7,588 nt of DNA from positions 1 to 7,588 of the forward strand of contig JAZSDN010000076.1 of assembly GCA_045531205.1 (NCBI GenBank). The letters are read 5' to 3'. The position numbers and the translations under genes were made by a program. Below, piece after piece: positions 1-5,150 of this stretch (positions are counted from its first letter, which is position 1; each line of letters starts with the position of its first letter). The stretch is from JAZNQL01 sp045531205. Lineage in GTDB: Bacteria > Bacillota > Clostridia > UMGS1883 > UMGS1540. Under the pieces are notes generated by a model. It was not told the origin of the DNA and made no database searches. It saw nothing but the letters and a program-made list of their open reading frames with translations.

Positions 1-39
1 AGCAGTTAAATCCAAAGTAATTATTTTCTTCTTGTTCAT
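1..39 (-). CDS. Barstar-family protein, second tandem copy (partial, 5' end only)
   Basis: Only the first 13 codons are inside the window, reading MNKKKIITLDLTA from an ATG at 39-37 toward the left edge. They match the start of the neighbouring barstar gene (MEKKKIITLDLTD) almost residue for residue. The upstream GGAGAAGATT also resembles that gene's AGGAGAAAATT. The start lies 14 bases beyond the neighbour's stop codon, in the same direction, so the two are probably co-transcribed. I infer a tandem duplication of the barstar gene. The rest of the protein cannot be seen, so whether this copy is intact is unknown. The similarity covers too few residues to prove the family alone; the call rests on the neighbour. 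Confidence 0.75.
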   Translation of the reverse strand, partial: MNKKKIITLDLTA

Positions 40-53
40 AATCTTCTCCAACG

Positions 54-347
54 TTAATTGATAATTTCATAATCAAAATCTTCATCATATTTTTCGCAGT
101 TCTTTTTGAATTTATCAAGAATATTTTTCATAATTTCGATATGCTCATCAAATTTTGCAGAAAGAGTATTTACTCCGATAATCTCTAATTTATCCGCATC
201 ACACTCACTCCACAAAAGGTCCCAAAATGCATTCCAGTTTGCCCCATACCATTCTGGAAAATTAAATGCAACTCTAATTTTTTCGTGTATTTCACCTAAG
301 TATTTGCAATCAGTTAAGTCTAAAGTAATAATTTTTTTCTTCTCCAT
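54..347 (-). CDS. Barstar-family ribonuclease inhibitor-like protein
   Basis: This is a 97-residue protein, about the length of barstar (about 90). Residues 30-44 read FPEWYGANWNAFWDL and align with the barstar helix LPEYYGENLDALWDAL, the family's most recognisable segment. The barstar residues Trp38 and Asp39, which help plug the barnase active site, align with Trp42 and Asp43. Barstar Asp35 aligns with Asn39 here, a substitution that could change the target. Family members are cytoplasmic inhibitors of barnase-type RNases or immunity proteins of polymorphic toxins. No RNase gene lies in the window, so the partner is unknown. The ATG is preceded at 5 bases by AGGAGA (353-358). The gene sits first in a leftward unit with a second barstar copy 14 bases downstream, behind the promoter at 438-466 with a LexA-like palindrome. 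The family call is firm; the specific target is not. Confidence 0.88.
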   Translation of the reverse strand: MEKKKIITLDLTDCKYLGEIHEKIRVAFNFPEWYGANWNAFWDLLWSECDADKLEIIGVNTLSAKFDEHIEIMKNILDKFKKNCEKYDEDFDYEIIN

Positions 348-416
348 AATTTTCTCCTATAATTTCACAAAAAGTTGTATAGTGGTCGTAGGCTACAAAT
401 ATTAACCTCTTTTTAT

Positions 417-430
417 AGAACAAATGTTCT
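417..430. promoter_or_regulatory. Putative LexA (DinR) SOS box at the barstar promoter
   Basis: The sequence AGAACAAATGTTCT is a perfect palindrome with 6-bp arms and two central bases. Its core GAAC-N4-GTTC fits the Firmicutes LexA/DinR operator (CGAAC-RNRY-GTTYG type) including the RNRY centre, read on the plus strand. The outer C/G of the consensus is A/T here. It starts 8 bases beyond the -10 hexamer in the direction of barstar transcription, so it covers about +1 to +15, a position suited to repression. The site is seen directly; control by LexA is inferred. Confidence 0.65.
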
Positions 431-437
431 TTAGATT

Positions 438-466
438 ATTGTAGAGGAATTTTTTAGATTTGTCAA
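438..466 (-). promoter_or_regulatory. Sigma-A promoter of the barstar operon
   Basis: On the minus strand a perfect -35 TTGACA (466-461) is followed by a 17-base spacer and the -10 TACAAT (443-438), which matches five of six consensus positions. The expected start near 431 gives a leader of roughly 84 nt before the first barstar ATG. The leader begins with the LexA-like palindrome and also contains TTGTA...TACAA as a weak inverted repeat (375-398). Confidence 0.85.
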
Positions 467-487
467 GTGATGAAAAAATACTATAAA

Positions 488-590
488 ATGATATACACGT
501 ATAAACGTGATGATATACAGCCCTAACGGACTGATGGGATACAACGATAGCCTTGCTCTCGTTGATGATATACCATTGCTTTCGCAATGG
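488..590 (-). repeat. Tandem hairpin array with ATGATATA linkers
   Basis: Four short hairpins follow one another, each opened by C and closed by G and separated by the same 8-base linker. Plus-strand linkers are ATGATATA at 488-495, 510-517 and 565-572, and ATGGGATA at 534-541. The hairpins are 496-509 (CACGT/ACGTG), 518-533 (CAGCCC/GGACTG, one C-A mismatch), 542-564 (CAACGA/TCGTTG plus a 2-bp inner stem) and 573-590 (CCATTGC/GCAATGG). The stem sequences all differ while pairing is kept. Read from the minus strand, the mismatch in the second hairpin becomes a U-G pair and the fourth loop becomes GAAA, so the minus-strand RNA looks like the folded form. No protein gene is supported here. Its role is unknown; a dispersed repeat family or an RNA element is possible. 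Confidence 0.75.
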
Positions 591-592
591 AT

Positions 593-621
593 AAAAAATC
601 CGCACACAATGTGTACGGATT
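593..621 (-). terminator. Intrinsic terminator behind the tRNA 3'-end copy
   Basis: On the minus strand AATCCGTACA (621-612) pairs with TGTGCGGATT (606-597), with one U-G wobble and a 5-base loop. A run of six T follows (598-593). It directly follows the duplicated tRNA 3' end, as a terminator would follow a tRNA gene. Confidence 0.82.
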
Positions 622-647
622 TCTGGTGGAGACGGTGGGGCTCGAAC
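621..647 (-). repeat. Direct repeat: 27-bp copy of the tRNA-Ala 3' end
   Basis: These 27 bases are identical to 827-853. The copy covers the tRNA from the T-loop (GTTCGAGC) through the 3' acceptor strand and CCA, plus three bases beyond. The 5' part of a tRNA is absent: bases to the right of 647 do not resemble the T-stem or anything upstream. It may be a decayed tandem tRNA, or an attachment-site-like duplication left by an integrative element. Confidence 0.85.
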
Positions 648-787
648 GTCTGCATCGGCTTCGCCTTGCATACTTTTTCGCTTGGCGACCGAAATTCTGC
701 AAATTTCAGTACCTGCCAACCGCTTTTTGGCTAAAAACAGTTCACCGAACTGTTTTCCTAACGCCAAAACCCTCACGGGTTCGAGCC
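639..787 (-). other. Hairpin-rich module, possible structured RNA or miniature element
   Basis: The module is bounded by a perfect 9-bp inverted repeat, GGCTCGAAC (639-647) and GTTCGAGCC (779-787), whose left arm lies in the tRNA 3'-end copy. Three arms fit inside it. The first is weak, 652-669 around GGC-TTC-GCC. The second is 682-686/715-719 enclosing 688-696/702-710. The third is 725-731/763-769 enclosing a perfect 10-bp stem at 734-743/747-756. An alternative hairpin, AACCC/GGGTT (768-781), excludes the closing stem and has a GTGA loop on the minus strand. The second arm has a C-A mismatch on the plus strand that is U-G on the minus strand. It does not fold as a tRNA and no coding gene is supported. 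It could be a structured RNA, or a miniature repeat with terminal inverted repeats. Confidence 0.5.
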
Positions 788-791
788 TAAC

Positions 792-824
792 AAAAAAAGC
801 ATCCGTGTAAAAACACAAACGCTT
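792..824 (-). terminator. Intrinsic terminator of tRNA-Ala
   Basis: On the minus strand AAGCGTTTGTGT (824-813) pairs with ACACGGATGCTT (808-797) as a 12-bp stem with three G-U wobbles and a TTTT loop. The T run spans 798-792. It begins six bases past the tRNA CCA end, the usual place for a monocistronic tRNA. Confidence 0.88.
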
Positions 825-826
825 TC

Positions 827-853
827 TTCTGGTGGAGACGGTGGGGCTCGAAC
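827..853 (-). repeat. Direct repeat: native 3' end of tRNA-Ala
   Basis: This is the partner of the 27-bp repeat at 621-647, offset by 206 bases in the same orientation. Here it forms the true 3' portion of the intact tRNA gene plus the three bases after CCA. Confidence 0.85.
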
Positions 854-905
854 CCATGACCTTTTGACTGCCAGTCAAACGCTCTCCCAGCTGAGCTACG
901 CCCCC
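830..905 (-). tRNA. tRNA-Ala (anticodon GGC)
   Basis: The 76-nt minus-strand sequence folds as a full cloverleaf. It has a 7-bp acceptor (GGGGGCG with CGTCTCC), a 4-bp D stem GCTC/GAGC, a 5-bp anticodon stem TTTGA/TCAAA around the loop CTGGCAG, a 5-base variable loop, and a T arm with loop TTCGAGC. The anticodon GGC (872-870) reads GCC and GCU alanine codons. The G3-U70 pair, the main identity element for alanyl-tRNA synthetase, is present, with A73 and an encoded CCA. The first T-stem pair is an A-C mismatch, slightly unusual. It has its own promoter and terminator. Its 3' end is duplicated 206 bp away. Confidence 0.97.
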
Positions 906-943
906 ATATCTGAAGTAAGAAATAATAGTGAAGAAGTTATTTT

Positions 944-972
944 ATTTTAGCATAATAAGATTTGGTTTTCAA
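944..972 (-). promoter_or_regulatory. Sigma-A promoter of tRNA-Ala
   Basis: On the minus strand, -35 TTGAAA (972-967), a 17-base spacer and -10 TAAAAT (949-944) are present, with TGC just before the -10 as an extended element. The expected start near 937 leaves a 5' leader of about 32 nt for RNase P removal. Confidence 0.82.
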
Positions 973-1047
973 TGCTTTTCTTTTGGTGTTATTTTCTAAT
1001 TTTTGTTGTTGTATTTTGTGGCAAGTGACTAATTTAGGGCTGAATTA

Positions 1048-1076
1048 TGGAAAAAGTATTTTTTATGTGGTACAAT
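1048..1076 (+). promoter_or_regulatory. Likely promoter of the hydrolase gene
   Basis: An extended -10, TGGTACAAT with hexamer TACAAT at 1071-1076, lies 17 bases from a weak -35, TGGAAA (1048-1053). The expected start near 1083 gives a leader of about 26 nt. The near-repeat GGTACAATATGGTACA spans the -10. Confidence 0.55.
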
Positions 1077-1108
1077 ATGGTACATACTGATTTACAAAAG
1101 GTGATTTT

Positions 1109-2119
1109 GTGGAATTTTTAACCAAGGAATACAGCTTCCCCTCCGTATCGGGACTTTGCGATATTTATGCCCAGAGTGCAGCGCCTATTGACTATGGCTC
1201 AATCAAGGGCGTTGTTCAGATTTCTCACGGTATGGCTGAATACTCAAACCGCTATTCCCGATTTGCTCTTGAACTTTGCAAGGCAGGTTATGCCGTATTC
1301 ATAAGTGACCACGTGGGACACGGCTCGTCAGTTGAAAATAAGGAAATGCTGGGCTTTTTCGGTGAGGAAAACGGTGAGGAAACCTTTATTGATGACTTAA
1401 AGGCTTTGACGGATATTGCCAAGTCAGAGTATCCCAATTTGCCGTTTTTTATGTTGGGTCACGGTATGGGAAGTCTTATCGCAAGAAAATACACTGCAAA
1501 ATACGGTTATCTTCTTGACGGCGTAATTTATAGTGGCACAAGCGGAGAAAATCCCGCCCTTGGAGTGGGGATTTTACTTGCAAACACAATGATTAAGCAA
1601 AACGGTCCTATGCACCGTTCAGAGGTACTTGATACCATTGCTTTCGGTTCATATAACCGAAAAACACAGAAGCGTACTGAATGTGACTGGGCAACAAGAG
1701 ATGAGGCAGAGGTTGACAAGTTTATTGCGGATGAACTTTGCGGATATAAATATACTGTCAGCGGAATGAAGGTGCTTTTTACAACCTTAAAGCAGGTTAC
1801 AACACGTCGTTGGTACAACACAATTCCTTTAAGTATGCCGATTTTCTTGATTTCAGGCTCAAAGGACCCCGTGGGGGACTATGGCAAAGGAGTCACAGAG
1901 GTTTATAAGAATCTGAAAAAGACGGGACATAAAAATGTTTCAATGAAGCTTTATGAGGATGCACGTCACGAAATCCTTAACGAAATAAACCGTGACGAGG
2001 TGTATAAGGACATTATAGAGTGGCTTGATAAAAATGTGGACAAGCATATTGAACAAGCAACTCAGTCCGTGGTTGTGGAATCAATTGATGAGATACAACC
2101 CGCAGAAAAGACAGAATAA
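1109..2119 (+). CDS. Alpha/beta hydrolase (lysophospholipase/monoglyceride lipase-like) lacking the nucleophile serine
   Basis: This 336-residue protein belongs to the cytoplasmic PldB/serine aminopeptidase S33-like alpha/beta hydrolases. Visible motifs are the oxyanion-hole segment QISHGMAEYSNRY (residues 37-49), DHVGHGSS (67-74), the nucleophile elbow at 117-121, the acid Asp253 in SGSKDPVGDYGKG, and His287 in YEDARHEIL. The usual elbow GHSMG reads GHGMG, so the catalytic Ser is Gly119 (codon GGT at 1463-1465). Asp and His remain. The protein may be catalytically dead, altered in function, or affected by a one-base change (AGT to GGT). The last 25 residues or so are a polar tail beyond the hydrolase fold. 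The start is GTG, four bases after AAGGTGA; no nearby ATG fits. It stands alone, with its own promoter and a terminator shared with the convergent gene. The substrate is unknown. Confidence 0.9.
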   Translation: MEFLTKEYSFPSVSGLCDIYAQSAAPIDYGSIKGVVQISHGMAEYSNRYSRFALELCKAGYAVFISDHVGHGSSVENKEMLGFFGEENGEETFIDDLKALTDIAKSEYPNLPFFMLGHGMGSLIARKYTAKYGYLLDGVIYSGTSGENPALGVGILLANTMIKQNGPMHRSEVLDTIAFGSYNRKTQKRTECDWATRDEAEVDKFIADELCGYKYTVSGMKVLFTTLKQVTTRRWYNTIPLSMPIFLISGSKDPVGDYGKGVTEVYKNLKKTGHKNVSMKLYEDARHEILNEINRDEVYKDIIEWLDKNVDKHIEQATQSVVVESIDEIQPAEKTE

Positions 2120-2124
2120 ATAAA

Positions 2125-2162
2125 ACGACCACAAGCCTTTATGGAATGTGGTCGTATTTTTT
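2125..2162. terminator. Bidirectional intrinsic terminator between convergent genes
   Basis: ACGACCACA (2125-2133) pairs perfectly with TGTGGTCGT (2147-2155) around a 13-base loop, followed on the plus strand by six T (2157-2162). On the minus strand the stem is followed by TTTTATTTATT. It can therefore end both the plus-strand hydrolase gene (stop at 2119) and the minus-strand radical SAM gene (stop at 2174). Confidence 0.88.
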
Positions 2163-2173
2163 GTGTTTTTATA

Positions 2174-3631
2174 TTATTTATGGATATTACAGTTTGCACA
2201 GTTTCCTGTGCAACCGCTAAATTCTGCCTTGCCTTCCTCGGTATCGCGATAATACTGTGTGTGGGTTTCTCTGTGTTTTGTGCTGTTCCAGATTTCCTCT
2301 GCAACAGGAGCCCATTCCTTTGCGTATTCGTCACATTTGCTGCAAAGCTCTTCTGCAGTTTCCTGATGCTGTAGGTCAGAAGATTTTGCGCCTGTCTGCT
2401 TAATAATCTCACGAAGTCTTTCGGGATTTTCAAGCATTGGGCATGGGCGAAGATGGTTATCGTTAAATGGCTGGTTTTTATAATACGTCATAAAGAGAGG
2501 ACGTTGTAATGCCTCTAAAAGGGTATGTGTACGGATATTTGAGTCAGAGAAGTGAATGAACACACATGGCTCAATATCGCCTGCGGAGTTAATGTGGAAA
2601 TAGTTTCGTCCACCTGCAATACAACCGCCGACATATTCACCGTCATTCTGGAAGTCCATAATGAAGATTGGTTTACCTGTTTTTCCGTTACGCATCTTTT
2701 TGTTCCAGAAATAAAGCTCTTTTCTTTGTTCAGGTGTAGGAATAAGCTCCTTATCACCACCGTAGCCTACGGGCATATAGTTGAAGTTGAGCATATATTT
2801 TGCACCTTTTTCGATGGCGAAATCAACAAACTCGTCACTTGTAACAGATGCAAGATTTTTTCTTGTGTAGCAAACAGAAAGACCAAAAATGCACTTGTTC
2901 TTTTTAAGCAAATCCATAGCTTTAAGTGTTGTCTCATAAGCACCTTTGCCACGACGCCAGTCGTTGGATTCCTCGTTACCCTCAAGGCTCAATGCAAGGG
3001 TAATGTTGCCGATGCGATTCATTTCATCACAGAAAGCCTGGTCAACAAGAGTTGCATTTGTGAAAATAAGGAAAATACAATCCTTATTGTTTTCGCAGAT
3101 TTGAAGCACCTCTTTTTTCTTGATAAGAGGCTCGCCACCTGTAAGCCAATAGAAGTGACAGCCCAATTCCTTGCCCTGAGTTACAATGCTCTGCATCTCA
3201 TCAAGAGTTAAATTCTGCTTGTGACCGTATTCAGCGGACCAACAGCCTTTACAATTAAGGTTACAAGCACTTGTGGGGTCAAAAAGAATATTGAAAGGAA
3301 TATTGCATTTATATTTTTCACGGTTTTCACGAACCTTTTTTGTGCCGTAATAACCTGCATCAATGCCGAATGAAAGAAGCATCTGCTTAACAACATTTCT
3401 GTCGATGTCGTTTACAAGACTTATGGCAAACTGAGTCCATACATTATCCTTATCCTGTGCCACTTCCTGAAACTTTTTAAAATTTTCAGGAGGGAAAATT
3501 TTGTTAAAGATAGGTTCAATCTTTTTACTTAACTTTACAATATTAGCATGAGGGTCTTTGTCAATGTATTTAAGCAAACGGTCAAGAGTGAAACTTAAAC
3601 CGGCTTTTTGAAGATTGTAAACTACTTTCAT
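2174..3631 (-). CDS. Radical SAM protein with SPASM-like cysteine-rich C-terminus, substrate unknown
   Basis: With the start chosen here the protein has 485 residues. The radical SAM core is clear: CNLNCKGC (Cys123, Cys127, Cys130) binds the 4Fe-4S cluster that cleaves S-adenosylmethionine, followed by the GGEP motif at 165-168 and a TNAT strand near 191. About 115 residues precede the core. After it, CIAGG...GDIEPC (Cys337 to Cys356) fits the C-X9-15-G-X4-C opening of SPASM/Twitch domains. Further cysteines follow at 397, 430 and 433, then a terminal CTGNCANC (474-481). These could bind one or two auxiliary clusters. An in-frame ATG five codons upstream (3646) lacks a ribosome site, whereas AAAGGAAG (3643-3636) precedes the ATG at 3631, so I use the latter. 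No precursor peptide or partner gene is adjacent. Possible roles include peptide modification or enzyme maturation; none can be chosen from this sequence. Confidence 0.92.
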   Translation of the reverse strand: MKVVYNLQKAGLSFTLDRLLKYIDKDPHANIVKLSKKIEPIFNKIFPPENFKKFQEVAQDKDNVWTQFAISLVNDIDRNVVKQMLLSFGIDAGYYGTKKVRENREKYKCNIPFNILFDPTSACNLNCKGCWSAEYGHKQNLTLDEMQSIVTQGKELGCHFYWLTGGEPLIKKKEVLQICENNKDCIFLIFTNATLVDQAFCDEMNRIGNITLALSLEGNEESNDWRRGKGAYETTLKAMDLLKKNKCIFGLSVCYTRKNLASVTSDEFVDFAIEKGAKYMLNFNYMPVGYGGDKELIPTPEQRKELYFWNKKMRNGKTGKPIFIMDFQNDGEYVGGCIAGGRNYFHINSAGDIEPCVFIHFSDSNIRTHTLLEALQRPLFMTYYKNQPFNDNHLRPCPMLENPERLREIIKQTGAKSSDLQHQETAEELCSKCDEYAKEWAPVAEEIWNSTKHRETHTQYYRDTEEGKAEFSGCTGNCANCNIHK

Positions 3632-3635
3632 AATG

Positions 3636-3643
3636 CTTCCTTT
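3636..3643 (-). promoter_or_regulatory. Ribosome binding site that sets the radical SAM start
   Basis: AAAGGAAG on the minus strand lies four bases before the ATG at 3631. It overlaps the first codons of the alternative longer reading from 3646, which has only AT-rich sequence without a ribosome site upstream. Confidence 0.75.
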
Positions 3644-3675
3644 CATAATATTTATAATGTAACGATATTTAAACT

Positions 3676-3704
3676 ATTTTAGTCCAATTTAGGAATAAAG
3701 TCAA
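3676..3704 (-). promoter_or_regulatory. Sigma-A promoter of the radical SAM gene
   Basis: On the minus strand, -35 TTGACT (3704-3699), a 17-base spacer and -10 TAAAAT (3681-3676) are present. The expected start near 3669 gives a leader of about 38 nt. A small inverted repeat, ACGG-TTTTT-CCGT (3704-3716), abuts the -35 and may be incidental. Confidence 0.82.
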
Positions 3705-3774
3705 CGGTTTTTCCGTACCCATATCTATATTTTAATGGAAAAGTGAGTAATTTATACCAATTAGGAAAAAATAA

Positions 3775-3804
3775 TTGAAAAATAAGGAAAAGTAAATTTA
3801 TAAA
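3775..3804 (+). promoter_or_regulatory. Likely promoter of the ymfF-ymfH-lgt-folD operon
   Basis: -35 TTGAAA (3775-3780), an 18-base spacer and -10 TATAAA (3799-3804) precede the first gene by about 65 bases. A second TATAAA (3820-3825) lacks a clear -35. The region is very AT-rich, so chance matches are easier here than elsewhere. Confidence 0.6.
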
Positions 3805-3854
3805 ACAGTAGAAAAAACATATAAAATATGGTATATTTTAACTATCTATATAAT

Positions 3855-3862
3855 AAGGGTGA
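3855..3862 (+). promoter_or_regulatory. Ribosome binding site that sets the ymfF start
   Basis: AAGGGTGA lies seven bases before the ATG at 3870. The in-frame ATG at 3828 has no such site and would start close to the predicted transcript end, so the longer reading is unlikely. Confidence 0.8.
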
Positions 3863-3869
3863 CAAACTA

Positions 3870-5150
3870 ATGAACAATAAGTTATATACAGAGATTTCTA
3901 AAGGTGTGAAATTACTCTGTGTAAACAGTGATAAATTCAAAACTAATTGCATAAAGATGGATTTTTATCTGCCCATAAACGAGTATTTTCCTGCCCAGAA
4001 TGTACTTGCGTCCTTTATGGGACACACATCAAAAAAATATAATACCGTAAAGACCTTTAACTCAAAGGTTGAAGGTATGTATGATGCTTGCTTTGATGTG
4101 AATATCTCAACTGTGGGCGAAACGGCAAGAATAAGATTTTCAATGGAAACTCTTGATGATAAATTCAGCCTTGACGGAAAATCTGTTTCAGAGGAAGCAG
4201 TTGATTTTCTTGTTGAAATTCTTAAAAACCCGAATGCGACGGAAAATGGCTTTGATGAGCAGAATACATTACGCGAAATCCGTTTCACCCTTGAAAATCT
4301 TGAGGCAATGAAAAATGATAAAAGAGCGTATGCTGTTTTACGTCTTCGTCAGCTTATGTGTAAGGACGAGGCTTTCGGAATTGATACTGAAAAGCTGGTA
4401 GAGGATGTAAAAAAACTTGACAGTAAGCAACTTTTAGATGCCTATAACAATATGCTTGAGGTGTCAAACATTGTAATTACCGCTTGCGGTAGTGTTGACG
4501 GCGAAATGCTTGTTGAAAAATTCAAGGCATTTGCTGACAGTATTGAAAACAGAAACCCTGCTGCTCTTGACGCTGTTTTTGTTACAAAGGCGGACGAAAT
4601 CCGTTATTTCAAAGAAGAAATGGATGTTAATCAGGCAAAACTTGTAATCGGACTTCGTGCAGGTATGGAAAACTCAAACGACAATTATTTTGCATACAGA
4701 GTTATGACGGATATTTTTGGCGGAGGACCATACTCAAGACTTTTCCTTAATGTCCGTGAAAAAATGAGTCTTTGCTATTATTGTGGTGCAAGACTGATTC
4801 GTGAAAAGGGTATTATTCTTATTCAAAGCGGTATTGAGGAAGAAAACTATGAAAAAGCACTTTCTGAAATTCTTAATCAGCTTGATATTATGAAAAACGG
4901 CGAATTTACTGACGAGGACTTTAATTCATCAATTATTGCTCTTTGTGATGCCTTTAAGGGTGTTGAGGATTCTCCTGTTGCAGTTTGTAATTTTTACAGT
5001 TCGCAGGAAGCGGACAGCGAGATTATCGGCGGTGAGGAATTTGCAAGGAAAATCGGTGCGGTTACCCGTGAACAGGTAATTGAGTGTGCAAAGAGAGTAA
5101 CAGTTGATACAGTTTATTTATTAAAAGGGGAGGAAAAAGCAAATGACTAA
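3870..5150 (+). CDS. ymfF: M16-family peptidase-like protein, YmfF type (non-catalytic subunit)
   Basis: This 426-residue protein belongs to the pitrilysin/insulinase (M16) fold, as judged by its C-terminal half: FGGGPYSRLF followed by VREKMSLCYY (about residues 283-304). That glycine-rich stretch with conserved Arg and Tyr binds substrate in M16 peptidases. The N-terminal half lacks the zinc motif HxxEH; the equivalent region reads ASFMGHTSKKYNT. It is therefore probably the non-catalytic partner of the next gene, whose start it overlaps by 8 bases. The pair matches Bacillus subtilis YmfF/YmfH in order and type. Public naming ties this family to 5-aminopentanol modification of EF-P, but nothing in this window shows that link. 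There is no signal peptide, so the complex is probably cytoplasmic. The start at 3870 is set by the AAGGGTGA site. The family call is strong; the function is inferred. Confidence 0.88.
   Translation: MNNKLYTEISKGVKLLCVNSDKFKTNCIKMDFYLPINEYFPAQNVLASFMGHTSKKYNTVKTFNSKVEGMYDACFDVNISTVGETARIRFSMETLDDKFSLDGKSVSEEAVDFLVEILKNPNATENGFDEQNTLREIRFTLENLEAMKNDKRAYAVLRLRQLMCKDEAFGIDTEKLVEDVKKLDSKQLLDAYNNMLEVSNIVITACGSVDGEMLVEKFKAFADSIENRNPAALDAVFVTKADEIRYFKEEMDVNQAKLVIGLRAGMENSNDNYFAYRVMTDIFGGGPYSRLFLNVREKMSLCYYCGARLIREKGIILIQSGIEEENYEKALSEILNQLDIMKNGEFTDEDFNSSIIALCDAFKGVEDSPVAVCNFYSSQEADSEIIGGEEFARKIGAVTREQVIECAKRVTVDTVYLLKGEEKAND

Noticed and set aside
382..390. GTGGTCGTA shared between the barstar leader and the terminator at 2148-2156
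   Set aside because: Nine bases in one pair of places is compatible with chance, and the leader copy lacks the matching stem arm.
106..405. 99-codon plus-strand open frame
   Set aside because: It is antisense to the barstar gene, which has clear homology, a ribosome site and a promoter.
488..590. CRISPR array
   Set aside because: The constant 8-base linkers are too short for CRISPR repeats, the spaced units are palindromes of changing length, and no cas gene is present.
507..790. Short open frames of 67 to 75 codons on both strands of the hairpin block
   Set aside because: They translate palindromes and tRNA fragments, lack ribosome sites and overlap the structured repeats.
621..853. A complete integrative element between attL and attR
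   Set aside because: Only 206 bases separate the repeat starts, and no integrase or other gene lies inside.
402..878. 158-codon minus-strand open frame running through tRNA-Ala and the hairpin block
   Set aside because: It starts inside the tRNA gene and crosses two terminators and the hairpin array. It has no ribosome site and encodes nothing like a folded domain.
2552..3211. 219-codon plus-strand open frame
   Set aside because: It is wholly antisense to the radical SAM core, whose motifs are unmistakable.
3647..3869. RiPP precursor peptide or small RNA between the radical SAM gene and ymfF
   Set aside because: The gap holds only AT-rich divergent promoter sequence. No small open frame with a ribosome site and no terminator-like hairpin was seen.
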